Below are positions 1-8,928 of a stretch of 64,000 nt of DNA, piece after piece (positions within the stretch are counted from its first letter, which is position 1; every line of letters starts with the position of its first letter). The position numbers were made by a program, and so were the translations under genes. Source of the stretch: Nocardia farcinica (GTDB lineage: Bacteria; Actinomycetota; Actinomycetes; Mycobacteriales; Mycobacteriaceae); NCBI RefSeq assembly GCF_001182745.1, contig NZ_LN868939.1, positions 1,612,001 through 1,676,000 on the forward strand, given 5' to 3'. The notes beneath the pieces were generated by a model. That model had not been told where the DNA came from. It did not search any database and saw nothing but the letters and a program-made list of their open reading frames with translations.

Positions 1-1652
1 CGGCCGATCCGTCGGTGAGCCCGCTGCAGCACCTGTGGTCGATGTCGTTGCAGGGCCAGTTCTATGTGGCGACGTTGCTCGGCATCGCCGCGCTGGTGTG
101 GGTGTGCCGGACGGTGGGCAGGCCGGCGGCGCTGCGCCCCGCGGTCGCGCTGGTGCTGGCCGTGCTGGCGGCGGCCTCGTTCGGGTACGCGGCGCGCGGG
201 GTGGGACTGCACCAGGGCTGGAACTACTACGACAGCTTCGCGCGCGCCTGGGAGCTGCTGGCGGGCGCGCTGATCGCGGTCGCGTTGCCCGCGCTGTCGC
301 TGCCCCGGGTGCTGCGGGTGCTGCTGGCGCTCGCCGGGGCGACACTGGTGCTGGCGTGCGGCTGGATCGTCGACGGCGCCGCGCGCTTCCCCGGCCCCGC
401 CGCGCTGATCCCGGTCGGCGCGACGCTGGCGTTGATCCTGGCCGGGCAGAACCTCGCGACCGGGGCGCTGCCGTTGCCGAACCGGCTGCTGGCCGCCGCG
501 CCGATGGTGCGGCTCGGTGAACTGGCCTACGCGCTGTATCTGTGGCACTGGCCGTTGCTGATCTTCCTGCTCGCCGAGCGCGGCACCCCCACCATCGGCG
601 TGGAGGGCGGTCTGGTGGTGCTGGCCGGCTCGCTGGTGCTGGCCTACCTGACCCACCGCTACGTCGAGCAGCCGCTGCGCGCCCCCGCCCCGGCCCGGCC
701 GCCGCGCGCGCAGACCGGGCGTCACGTGGTGCTGGCGCTCGGCGTGAGCCTGCTCGCGCTCGCCGTCACCGCGCAGGTGGTGGCCGGTCTGCTGCCGCCG
801 CGCCCGGTCTCCGAACTCGATCCGATCCGCTATCCCGGTGCCGAAGCGCTGGTCGGCGGCGCGCACACACCCCGCGCGGACATGCGGCCCACCGTGTTCG
901 AGGCCCCGGCCGACGCCGCCTACCCCACCCACGACGGCTGCATCGCCGATTGGGACACCCGCGAGGTGATCACCTGCGACTACGGCGACACCGCCGCCGA
1001 GCGGACCATCGCGGTGGTGGGCAGTTCCCACGCCGAGCACTGGGTGCCCGCGCTCGACCTGCTCGGACGCGAGCACGGCTTCCGGATCGCGGTCTACCTC
1101 AAGATGGGCTGCCCGCTGACCGTCGCCGAGGAGGTGTCGTACAAGGGGCAGGCCATCCCGGACTGCCGGGACTGGTCGGCCGAGGTGATCGACCGGCTCG
1201 GCGTGGACCGGCCGGAGTGGGTGTTCACCACCGGCACCCGTCCGCGCGACAAGACCGGCGACGAGACCCCCGCCGACTACCTGGCGGTGTGGACGCGGCT
1301 GTCCGAACACGGCCTCAACGTGCTGGCCATGCGTGACACCCCGTGGCTGCGCCGCGACGGGGTGCGCTACCGCGCCATCGACTGCCTGGCCCAGAACGGC
1401 GACCGCTACAGCTGCGGCATGCGCCGGGCCGACGCGCTCGACCCGGTCAACCCGGCCGAGGAACCGGCGACGTCGTTTCCGAACGTCTTCCCGCTCGACC
1501 TCTCCGACGCCGTCTGCGAGGTCGACATCTGCCCGGTCGTGGAGGGCAACATCCTCATCTACCACGACGAGCACCACCTCACCGCCAGCTACTCGCGGTC
1601 GATGGCGCCGGAACTGGGCCGCAGGCTCGGCCCGATCCTCGGCTGGTGGTGA
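1..1652 (+). CDS. Acyltransferase-3 family protein with C-terminal SGNH domain (5' partial)
   Basis: This is the distal part of an OafA/YrhL-type integral membrane O-acyltransferase, which moves acyl groups onto cell-envelope glycans. The frame is open through base 1, and a first motif reading LQHLWSMSLQGQFY matches the LWSLSVEEQFY region normally preceded by several membrane helices, so the true start lies upstream. About eight hydrophobic segments follow, then from about residue 330 of the visible part a soluble SGNH-hydrolase-like domain. Its block I reads VGSSHAEHW (GDSH in most homologues) and the C-terminal block reads DEHHLTASYS, supplying the catalytic-type His. The GTG at 15 is internal and is not the start. 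The acceptor substrate cannot be told from sequence. The next gene is convergent. Confidence 0.85.
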   Translation, partial: ADPSVSPLQHLWSMSLQGQFYVATLLGIAALVWVCRTVGRPAALRPAVALVLAVLAAASFGYAARGVGLHQGWNYYDSFARAWELLAGALIAVALPALSLPRVLRVLLALAGATLVLACGWIVDGAARFPGPAALIPVGATLALILAGQNLATGALPLPNRLLAAAPMVRLGELAYALYLWHWPLLIFLLAERGTPTIGVEGGLVVLAGSLVLAYLTHRYVEQPLRAPAPARPPRAQTGRHVVLALGVSLLALAVTAQVVAGLLPPRPVSELDPIRYPGAEALVGGAHTPRADMRPTVFEAPADAAYPTHDGCIADWDTREVITCDYGDTAAERTIAVVGSSHAEHWVPALDLLGREHGFRIAVYLKMGCPLTVAEEVSYKGQAIPDCRDWSAEVIDRLGVDRPEWVFTTGTRPRDKTGDETPADYLAVWTRLSEHGLNVLAMRDTPWLRRDGVRYRAIDCLAQNGDRYSCGMRRADALDPVNPAEEPATSFPNVFPLDLSDAVCEVDICPVVEGNILIYHDEHHLTASYSRSMAPELGRRLGPILGWW

Positions 1653-1706
1653 CGGACCCCGTGACGCGGTGACGTCGGCCGGAACAGCGCGGTGACGTCG
1701 GCCGGA

Positions 1707-3344
1707 TCAGCGCGGTGTCTCCGCGCGCCGGGCCTTGCGCAGCGACAGCCTGCCCGGCTGGCGCTCCTCGATCGCCTCGCCGACCATCGCGCGCACGGCG
1801 TCCCGGAGGCCGTGCAGCGGCGGCCTGCTGATCAGGCCCGCGCCGGGGTCCTTGCTCAGTTCCCGCCACAGCGCCCAGCACAGGGCGAGCATCACCAGCA
1901 CGAACGGTAGCGCCACCAGGATCGTGGCCGCCTGCAGCGAGGCCAGTCCGCCTTCGAGCAGCAGCACGGCCGCGACCGCCGACATCAACGTGCCCCACAG
2001 CACCACCAGCCACGACGGCGGATGCAGCGACCCGCGGCTGGTCAGCGAGCCCATCACCAGCGAGGCGGAATCGGCGCTGGTCACGAAGTAGGTCATCACC
2101 AGGATCATCGACACCCAGGAGGTGATGGTGCCCAGCGGCAGCGCCTCGAGCATGCCGAACAGCGAGGCTTCCGCGTCGGCGGCGATCGCGCCGAGGTCGG
2201 CCACCCCGGTGGTGGTCAGCCGGATCGCGGTGCCGCCCATCACGCAGAACCACACCACGGTCACGCCGCTGGGCACCAGCAGCACCCCGACCAGGAACTC
2301 CCGGATCGTGCGCCCGCGCGAGATGCGGGCGAGGAAGGTGCCGACGAACGGCGCCCAGGACAGCCACCACGCCCAGTAGAAGACGGTCCAGGCGCCCATC
2401 CACTCCGGGTCGGCGTTGGCGCTGGTCCTGGTCGCCAATTGCAGCAGGTTCGCCAGGTAGTTCCCGACCGCGGGCGGGATGGTGTCGAGGATGTAGACGG
2501 TGGGCCCGAGCACGAACACGAACAGCATCAGCAGTGCCGCCAGCCCGACGTTGATGGTGGACAGCCACTTGACGCCGCGGTGCAGACCGGAGAACGCCGA
2601 GGTCACGAACGCCGCGCCGAGGGCGATGATGATGATCAGCTGGACGGTCACCGTGTCGGGTGTGCCGAGGGTGAGGTTGAGGCCCTTGGCGACCTGCAGC
2701 GCGCCGAGCCCGAGGCTGGTGGCGGTGCCGAAGACGGTCGCGAACACCGCGAGCAGGTCGACCGCCTGCCCGATCCAGCCGCGGGCCCGCCGTTCGCCGA
2801 TGAGCGGCACGAACGCCGAGGACAGCCGGTTGCCGCGGCGTTTGCGGAAGGTCGCGTAGGCCAGGGCCAGCCCGACGATGCCATAGATCGCCCACGGCGT
2901 CAGCGTCCAGTGGAACAGCGAGAACTGCATGGCCACATTGGCCGCGGCCGTGCTCTTGGCCGCGACGTCCATCGACGGCGGCGGGGAGACGAAGTGCTGC
3001 AACGGTTCCCCGACGCCGAAGAACATCAGGCCGATGCCCATGCCCGCGCTGAACATCATCGCGATCCAGGCCAGATTGCCGAACTCGGGTTCCTCGTCGT
3101 CCGCGCCGAGCCGGATGCGGCCGAACTTCACCGCGATCACCACACACAGCACCAGGAACAGGTCGGCGGCGATGACGAACAGCCATTCGAAGTTGTCCAG
3201 CACCCACTGCAGCGCGGTGTCGGAGGCCCGGCCGAAGCCGGTCTGGTCGACCGCCGCCCAGATCAGGACGGCGGCCACGGCGGCGACGCCGATGCCGATC
3301 AGGCGCGCGTCGGGTCTCGGTGTAGACGTGCTCTCGGTATCCAT
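1707..3344 (-). CDS. BCCT family betaine/choline/carnitine transporter
   Basis: A 545-residue sodium-coupled uptake system for quaternary-ammonium osmolytes such as glycine betaine. Twelve hydrophobic segments are visible. Family landmarks are FSAGMGIGLMFFGVGEP (the unwound helix with the Gly run of Na+-coupled BetP types) and the Trp-rich signature FYWAWWLSWAPFVGTFLAR. The N- and C-terminal tails are short and charged, without BetP's very long C-terminal osmosensor helix, so osmotic activation may differ. A GTG at 3347 directly precedes ATG 3344; GGAGG lies just upstream and ATG was chosen, although the spacing is tight. The gene stands alone and is convergent with the acyltransferase. Substrate specificity is inferred only from the family. 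Confidence 0.9.
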   Translation of the reverse strand: MDTESTSTPRPDARLIGIGVAAVAAVLIWAAVDQTGFGRASDTALQWVLDNFEWLFVIAADLFLVLCVVIAVKFGRIRLGADDEEPEFGNLAWIAMMFSAGMGIGLMFFGVGEPLQHFVSPPPSMDVAAKSTAAANVAMQFSLFHWTLTPWAIYGIVGLALAYATFRKRRGNRLSSAFVPLIGERRARGWIGQAVDLLAVFATVFGTATSLGLGALQVAKGLNLTLGTPDTVTVQLIIIIALGAAFVTSAFSGLHRGVKWLSTINVGLAALLMLFVFVLGPTVYILDTIPPAVGNYLANLLQLATRTSANADPEWMGAWTVFYWAWWLSWAPFVGTFLARISRGRTIREFLVGVLLVPSGVTVVWFCVMGGTAIRLTTTGVADLGAIAADAEASLFGMLEALPLGTITSWVSMILVMTYFVTSADSASLVMGSLTSRGSLHPPSWLVVLWGTLMSAVAAVLLLEGGLASLQAATILVALPFVLVMLALCWALWRELSKDPGAGLISRPPLHGLRDAVRAMVGEAIEERQPGRLSLRKARRAETPR

Positions 3345-3604
3345 CACCCTCCACTATGGTCGGTAACGATGAGTTCGCCGAATGGACTCGCCGCGTCGAC
3401 TCGCGCGGAGATCGCCCGGTCAGCGGCCGATAGCGGGATCGCCACGCGGATGCGAGCTGCCTCGGGTACGCGCGTGTTCACCGGCGGCGCTAGGCTCACC
3501 CGGGAAGCAGCACCGGACGCGCCGGGCCGGCGGGGGCGGGGTGGGACCGGGTCCCGTCGTCGGCGGAGCGCGGCGGTGCATCGACGCGCCGAGGGGGGAC
3601 GCAC

Positions 3605-4603
3605 ATGTGGTTCGTGGTCGACACCGCCGAGCCGGACAAGGGGATCCGGCACGTGCCCGAGGACGGGCCGGCGCGCACGCGCTCGCTGACCCGGGCGATC
3701 CGGCCGAATTCACTCGCCGCGGTGGCCGTTTCGGTGGTCGGGCGGGCGATCGAAGCGGCCCGCCCCATCGGCCGCGAGGTTCCGGTGCGCGGTGAGGACC
3801 ACCGCGTGCTCGCCATTCCGGTGCCGGGCCCGGACGGGGCGCCGCTCGCGGTGCAGCTGTGGGCCGCGGCTGCCCGGGTGACGCCGCCGGAGCCGCCCGC
3901 GGTGGACGTCTTCGTCTGGGACGGGCCGCAGTGGACGGTGCGCAGCAGCGGTGCGGGCGGGCCGGTGCTGCCACCCGGGCATCCACTGCTGCACGGCGCC
4001 TGGTTCCTGTCCAGGATCATCGAATGCGAGGGCCGCGACCGGCTGATGAGCGCGGCGCTCGACCCGCGGCCGGGGGTGTTCTGGCAGGGGTCGATGCAGG
4101 TCCGCACGCCCGACGATCGGACGACGCGCGTGTTCGGGTTCTTACGTCCGCACGGCACGAGCGCACTGCGGGCGGTGCTGTTGCAGATCGAATCGGCGCG
4201 CGCGCCCGGCCTGGTGCCGCCGACCTATCATCACGACGCGGCCGCCGCCCTGCTCGACGGGGCGACCGCGCTGATCGACCTGCAGAGCCTGCAGATCATC
4301 GAATGGCTCACCCCGCCGCCGGCCGGTATCGCCTGGCGTCACCACCCGGCCTCGCGTGAGCTCGATCCGGCGCCGGACGGACGGGAATTCTCCCTGGCGA
4401 CCACGCATCTGGTGCACCCGGACGATCTGGCCCGGTATCTGGAGGCGCTGCGTGATCTGAGCGAGCACCGGCGCGACGAGGTGCGGATCCGGGTCCGGCT
4501 GCTGACGGTGCGCCGCGGCTGGCAGCTCGTCGAGTTGTACTGCGTGCGGCTGCCGAAAGGGTTGCCGCGCTTCGCCACCTGCCTGATCCGGATCGCTCGA
4601 TGA
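3605..4603 (+). CDS. Rv3651-like (DUF5593) GAF/PAS-type protein
   Basis: A 332-residue soluble protein resembling mycobacterial Rv3651, a three-part protein with a family-specific N-terminal domain (about 1-90), a GAF-like middle and a PAS-like C-terminal part. The visible signs are the N-terminal MWFVVDTAEPDKGIRHV with a paired alpha/beta pattern, and the C-terminal LIDLQSLQIIEW followed by HLVHPDDLARY, typical of a PAS fold (HPDD segment). No catalytic or DNA-binding output domain is present, so it is probably a sensory or partner-binding protein. The ATG has a strong GAGGGG upstream. It is monocistronic; the 257 bases before it and 292 bases after it show no other gene. Confidence 0.75.
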   Translation: MWFVVDTAEPDKGIRHVPEDGPARTRSLTRAIRPNSLAAVAVSVVGRAIEAARPIGREVPVRGEDHRVLAIPVPGPDGAPLAVQLWAAAARVTPPEPPAVDVFVWDGPQWTVRSSGAGGPVLPPGHPLLHGAWFLSRIIECEGRDRLMSAALDPRPGVFWQGSMQVRTPDDRTTRVFGFLRPHGTSALRAVLLQIESARAPGLVPPTYHHDAAAALLDGATALIDLQSLQIIEWLTPPPAGIAWRHHPASRELDPAPDGREFSLATTHLVHPDDLARYLEALRDLSEHRRDEVRIRVRLLTVRRGWQLVELYCVRLPKGLPRFATCLIRIAR

Positions 4604-4895
4604 TGACTCCGGTGTTGCCCGCCGGGTTCCCGCATCGATAGCCGAGCGTTCGCCAGCGCGGGCGGGAGGGACGGGAGGCCGCGCGCGGACAAGGGGACAC
4701 CGCAGCGGACGAGACGATCGCCGGGCCGCGCCGCGCGGGCCGCATTTCAGGACATTCGTCCAGTTCAGCGCGGCCGTGGCCGGGGACAAGGGTGCGGACA
4801 TGTGCCCGGACGCATCATGATCGAGTTGGTAGCATGGCGGTTCCAGCCGACCGGATGCGGGTGCGCTCGCGGATGCACCTCGAGAGAGTTTTTCC

Positions 4896-5339
4896 ATGCA
4901 GTTTGAAATCGTCGAGCGGGACGAAACATGGGTCGCCGGTTTGCCCGTCCGCAGTCCGAAACGCGCGCTCGGGGAACTGCGTGACCACGACCTCGAGGCG
5001 GCCTGGGCGGCGGTGCTGCACCAGGAGCTCGGCGGGCCGCTGGCCAGCGCCTACACCGACTACACCGGTGAGCTCGGCACCTACAACACCCAGATCGTCG
5101 GCTATCAGTGCCGGTCGTTCGACGAGGTCACCCGGGGTCATCTGGTGGCGCGCCTGCCGCGCGGCAGCTACGCGCGGTTCTCCTCGGTGGGGAACTTCCC
5201 GCAGGTGATGACCGACCTGTGGACGCAGATCGCCTACGCCGAGGAACACAAGCAGATCAAGCGCACCTACACCGGAGATTTCGAGTGCTATCCGCACGCC
5301 TACAAGATCGAGCTGTACCTGGCGGTCGATCCACGATGA
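4896..5339 (+). CDS. GyrI-like effector-binding domain protein (first of pair)
   Basis: A 147-residue stand-alone GyrI-like/AraC effector-binding domain protein. The family binds small molecules or, in E. coli GyrI, DNA gyrase. The core pattern is an N-terminal strand FEIVERDETWVAGLPV, a middle LVARLPRGSYARFSSVG and a C-terminal FECYPHAYKIELYLAV, the usual end strand of the SHS2-type module. No helix-turn-helix is attached. GAGAGAG lies just ahead of the ATG. The stop overlaps the start of the next gene by four bases (ATGA), so the two are translationally coupled. The ligand is unknown. Confidence 0.75.
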   Translation: MQFEIVERDETWVAGLPVRSPKRALGELRDHDLEAAWAAVLHQELGGPLASAYTDYTGELGTYNTQIVGYQCRSFDEVTRGHLVARLPRGSYARFSSVGNFPQVMTDLWTQIAYAEEHKQIKRTYTGDFECYPHAYKIELYLAVDPR

Positions 5340-5770
5340 CCTACACGATCGCGGTCCGCGGCGAGGCGATCTACGGCGGGCTGGTGGTACCGCGGGTGCG
5401 GCCGAGCTTCAAGGTCAGCAACAGCGATCTGATCGAGTTCCTCAAGGACCGGCTGCGTGACCGGGACGCGGGCGAGGAGCTGATGTACACCGTGTACGTG
5501 CCCGATCCCGCGGGCAACTACAACGCGATGGTGTGCTTCGAGTACGCCGAGCCCGGCCTGGTCCCGGTGGGTGATCTGCTCGTGCGGGTACCCAAGGGGG
5601 TGTACGCGCGGTTCGCGCCCAACGGCGACTATCACGATCCGGTGGAGGATGTGTGGGCCCAGGTCGACGACGCCACCGCGTCCGCCGAGATCACCCGGGC
5701 CTACCGGGAGGAGATCGAGGTGTGGCGGGGCCGCGACCAGGTGGAACTCTACATCTCCATCCTCGTCTGA
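5336..5770 (+). CDS. GyrI-like domain protein (second of pair)
   Basis: A 144-residue paralogue of the preceding gene, starting inside its stop codon. The shared signature is LVRVPKGVYARFAPNG (compare LPRGSYARFSSVG next door), followed by an aromatic/acidic segment and a closing strand QVELYISIL. The two genes therefore look like a tandem duplication that has diverged, perhaps forming a heterodimer. The first strand (TIAVRGEAIYGGLVV) is more weakly GyrI-like than in its neighbour. No signal peptide or membrane segment is present. Function beyond small-molecule or protein binding cannot be assigned. Confidence 0.7.
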   Translation: MTYTIAVRGEAIYGGLVVPRVRPSFKVSNSDLIEFLKDRLRDRDAGEELMYTVYVPDPAGNYNAMVCFEYAEPGLVPVGDLLVRVPKGVYARFAPNGDYHDPVEDVWAQVDDATASAEITRAYREEIEVWRGRDQVELYISILV

Positions 5771-5816
5771 TTAGCTAAGCGTTAACTGTCGATGAACCGA
5801 CTGGTCTTCAGGTTCT

Positions 5817-5846
5817 GTCATGTCCAGCCGATTTCATCGGCATGAC
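5817..5846. promoter_or_regulatory. 30-bp imperfect palindrome downstream of the GyrI pair
   Basis: Outer arms GTCATG (5817-5822) and CATGAC (5841-5846) enclose an inner CCGAT-TTC-ATCGG stem. It lies 47 bases after the GyrI-pair stop and 178 bases before the next start. It could be a transcription-factor operator or a terminator-like hairpin; there is no clean T tract. The assignment is by eye. Confidence 0.4.
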
Positions 5847-6024
5847 CTGCAGATTTGTCGGGTCGTGCGAAGAGTTTCCGCCGAAGTAACCAGATTCCTG
5901 GTGAATTCCTGTGAGATGACGGATACTGCCGTTGGCAACTCTCCCGATGTCGGCGACGGGGGAGAGTGGGTACGGCCGAGCCCGGGTCGGGCACGGTCAG
6001 CGGTGACAACGGAGTAGGAACACC

Positions 6025-6774
6025 ATGACTGTCGAGACGGTCGCAGTCGGCGCCGGGGGCGCACGTGAGACCGAGGTGTTGCGGTTTCGCGACATGCAAT
6101 CCGGTTACGTCTTCCATGTGACTACTCCGGATGCCCATCCGGATCTGTGGCGGCGCTACCTCGGCGGAGCATTGCAGGTGTATCGGCAGTACGGCGTGGA
6201 ATCGGCACTCGAATACGACCGGGTAACCGACGGGCGATCCACGTCGCTGTTCTTCGCCGCGGTCGATCCCGAGGGCGCGATCGTCGCGGGACTGCGCGCG
6301 CAGGGCCCCTACCGCAGCGCCGCCGAGGCGCACGGCCTCGGCGCCTGGACCGGCAGACCGGGAGAAGCCGCGCTGCGCACCATGATCGGCGACCGCATCG
6401 GTGAGGGCGTGGTCGAGGCCAAGGCCGTCTGGGTGTCCCGCGAGGCCGCGCACCGGCCGCATCTGGGTGCGGCGGTGGCCCGCTGCGTCGTGCACTCCGC
6501 CTGGTTGCTCGGCGCGCGGTGGGGTTTCGCGACCACGGCCGAACACAGCATCGCGCTGTATCGCTCCAGCGGCGGCCGCGTCGCCGGCGAGATCGCCCCG
6601 GTGCCGTACCCGGACGAGCGCTACCGCACCGTCCCGCTCTGGTGGGATACCACCGCCTACCGCCTGCACGCGACCCGGTCGCAGAGCGCGCTCACCATGA
6701 TCGAGCGCGCCGCGCTGCGCGCGTGGGGTGTGCCGCGGCCGGTGCTCGCGACGAAGGGCGGGGCGGCGCGATGA
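6025..6774 (+). CDS. FeeM/GNAT-like N-acyltransferase family protein
   Basis: A 249-residue soluble protein whose order of strands and helices resembles the FeeM/autoinducer-synthase-like branch of the GNAT superfamily, which acylates amines with acyl carriers or CoA. The visible pattern is a substrate-side strand SLFFAAVDPEGAIVAGLRAQGPY, the segment EAKAVWVS (the usual central beta-strand) and a later LLGARWGFATTAEHSIALYRSSGG, which resembles the GNAT C-terminal YxxxGF region. It has its own upstream promoter space (254 bases) and overlaps the next gene by ATGA, so it is co-produced with the E1/nitroreductase fusion. Substrate unknown; assignment by pattern, not by search. Confidence 0.6.
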   Translation: MTVETVAVGAGGARETEVLRFRDMQSGYVFHVTTPDAHPDLWRRYLGGALQVYRQYGVESALEYDRVTDGRSTSLFFAAVDPEGAIVAGLRAQGPYRSAAEAHGLGAWTGRPGEAALRTMIGDRIGEGVVEAKAVWVSREAAHRPHLGAAVARCVVHSAWLLGARWGFATTAEHSIALYRSSGGRVAGEIAPVPYPDERYRTVPLWWDTTAYRLHATRSQSALTMIERAALRAWGVPRPVLATKGGAAR

Positions 6775-8912
6775 CCGACGAGGCCGACCAAGGCGCCGAG
6801 CACCGGCCACTGATCCTCGACGAGCACGCCGACGACGACGCCGCCGCGCTGGCCCGCCTGCGCACCACCCGGTCGATCCGCATCCTCGACCTGCGCGACC
6901 CGCTGCGGGCGGAGCTGGCGAAGGTGTGCGATCCACCGGAGGGGCCCGAATCGGACCGCTGGGTCTACTACCCCTGGCGGCGGGTGCTGGTCGGCCTGCC
7001 CGGCCCGCGCACCTTCCGCGCGGTCCGGCTCGACCGCAACCGCAACAAGCTCACCCGCGCCGAACAGGCCGCCCTCGGCCGGATGAAGGTCGGCATCGTC
7101 GGCCAGAGCGTCGGACACGCCATCGCGCACACGCTCGCACTGGAGGGCTCCTGCGGGCTGCTGCGGCTGGCCGATTTCGACGACATCGAACTGTCCAACC
7201 TCAACCGGGTGCCGGGCACCCTGTTCGACATCGGCGTGAACAAGGCGGTGGTCACCGCGCGCCGCATCGCCGAACTCGACCCCTACCTGCCCGTCGAGGT
7301 CATGACCTGCGGTGTCGAGGACGGCAGCGTCGACGAATTCCTGCACGGGCTCACCCTGGTGCTCGAGGAGTGCGATTCCCTCGACGTGAAATTCGCCGTG
7401 CGTGAGGGCGCGCGCCGACACCGACTGCCGCTGCTCATGGACACCAGCGACCGCGGCCTGTTCGACGTCGAACGCTACGACCTGGAACCCGATCGCCCAC
7501 CCTTCCATGGACTGCTCGGCGCCACCACCGCCGCCGACCTGCGCGGTCTGACCACGAAAGAGAAAGCGCCGCACGTCATGCGGATCCTCGACCCCGGCGA
7601 GCTGTCCGCCCGGATGGCGGCCAGCCTCGCCGAGATCGACGAGACCGTGACCACCTGGCCGCAGCTCGGCGGTGACGTGCAACTCGGCGCGGCGATCGCG
7701 GCCACCGCGGTGCGCCGGATCGGGCTCGGCCTCAAACTGTCCTCCGGCCGCACCCGGGTCGACCTCGAGCGCGCGCTCGACGGGCTCGCCGAACCCGCCC
7801 CGGTCGAGGATCTGGTGTGGGACGACGGACCCGAACCCGGCCTGCTCCCGCCCGGCCCGCCGCGCGCCAAGGTGGCGGGCACCGCGCAGCGCGCGCCCTC
7901 GGGCGGCAACGTGCAGCCGTGGACGCTGCACCTGACCGACGAAGAGCTGCGCATCGCGCTGGATCCGGGACGCTCCTCGGCCATGGACATCGGCTACCGC
8001 GGCAGCGCGGTCGCGATCGGCGCCGCCCTGCACAACGCCAGGGCGGCCGCCGCCGCGCACGGCCTGCTCGGCGAGCACCGCCTGATCGAGGACGAGAGCG
8101 CCCCGCTCACGGCGGTCCTGCGCTTCGGCGCGGGCAGCGACCAGCTGTTGGCGCGGGACTATCCCGCCGCGCTCACCAGGGCGACCAACCGCAGGCTCGG
8201 CACCGGCGCGCCCATCCGTGACGGCGTGCTCGCCGCCCTGGCGGCCGCCGCGCGCGCGGCGGGCGGGCGGCTGCACACCCTGACCGATCGCGCGGCGCTG
8301 GCCGAGGCCGCCGAATTGCTCGGCGGCTCCGATCGGGCCCGCTTCCTCACCCCGCGCCTGCACCAGGAGATGTTCGAGGAACTGCGCGGCCCCGGCGAGG
8401 ATCTGCGCGACGGCATCGACCTGCGCAGCATGGAACTGGCACCCGACGAGCACGCCAAACTCCGCATCGCGGCCCGGTCCGATGTGATGGACCGACTGCG
8501 CGAATGGTCCGGCGGCCGCGCGCTCGGCGAACTGACCAGGGACCGGGTGCTGTCGAGTTCGGCGCTGGTCGCGGTCACCCTGCCCTGCGAGGGCGGCCGC
8601 GACGCGGCCTCGCTGAGCGACTACGCCCGGGCAGGCGCGGCCCTGCAACGGGTGTGGCTGGAGGCCGGACGACGAGGGCTGGCCGTGCAACCGGTGTCGC
8701 CGGTGTTCCTCTACGCACACCGCGCCGAGGAGCTGACCGCGATTTCAGAGGATTTCGCGGATACACTAACGTCACTTCAGGGCCGTTTCCTGGACCTGCT
8801 GGGAGTGCCAGGGCATGAGATCATGGCGTTGGTGCTTCGTCTGAGCTACGCGGCAGCAGCCACGGTCCGCAGCAGGCGGTTACCAGCGCCGGGTGCGGGC
8901 CAGGGCAGCTAG
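6771..8912 (+). CDS. Rv1355c family protein: E1/ThiF-like domain fused to nitroreductase domain
   Basis: 713 residues, close to mycobacterial Rv1355c in length. Residues about 104-330 form an E1/ThiF/MoeB adenylating domain: a degenerate Rossmann loop GIVGQSVG (108-115) and the nucleotide-binding ADFDDIELSNLNRV (134-147) with its Arg. No CxxC zinc pairs and no obvious catalytic Cys follow, so it may adenylate without forming a thioester. From about residue 365 a flavin nitroreductase fold begins with the QRAPSGGNVQPW motif. Such fusions suggest activation of a carboxylate or peptide followed by flavin-dependent redox. The start at ATG 6771 overlaps the acyltransferase stop. Only 16 bases separate it from the c-di-GMP gene. 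The true substrate is unknown. Confidence 0.8.
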   Translation: MTDEADQGAEHRPLILDEHADDDAAALARLRTTRSIRILDLRDPLRAELAKVCDPPEGPESDRWVYYPWRRVLVGLPGPRTFRAVRLDRNRNKLTRAEQAALGRMKVGIVGQSVGHAIAHTLALEGSCGLLRLADFDDIELSNLNRVPGTLFDIGVNKAVVTARRIAELDPYLPVEVMTCGVEDGSVDEFLHGLTLVLEECDSLDVKFAVREGARRHRLPLLMDTSDRGLFDVERYDLEPDRPPFHGLLGATTAADLRGLTTKEKAPHVMRILDPGELSARMAASLAEIDETVTTWPQLGGDVQLGAAIAATAVRRIGLGLKLSSGRTRVDLERALDGLAEPAPVEDLVWDDGPEPGLLPPGPPRAKVAGTAQRAPSGGNVQPWTLHLTDEELRIALDPGRSSAMDIGYRGSAVAIGAALHNARAAAAAHGLLGEHRLIEDESAPLTAVLRFGAGSDQLLARDYPAALTRATNRRLGTGAPIRDGVLAALAAAARAAGGRLHTLTDRAALAEAAELLGGSDRARFLTPRLHQEMFEELRGPGEDLRDGIDLRSMELAPDEHAKLRIAARSDVMDRLREWSGGRALGELTRDRVLSSSALVAVTLPCEGGRDAASLSDYARAGAALQRVWLEAGRRGLAVQPVSPVFLYAHRAEELTAISEDFADTLTSLQGRFLDLLGVPGHEIMALVLRLSYAAAATVRSRRLPAPGAGQGS

Positions 8913-8928
8913 CACGATCGGAGACAAG

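Noticed and set aside
2022..3689. A 555-codon plus-strand frame opposite the BCCT gene
   Set aside because: The BCCT signatures are on the minus strand; the opposing frame is His/Asp/Gln-rich nonsense.
6657..8720. A 687-codon minus-strand frame over the Rv1355c-like gene
   Set aside because: It is an antisense shadow of a GC-rich gene; the composition is not protein-like and no motif is present.
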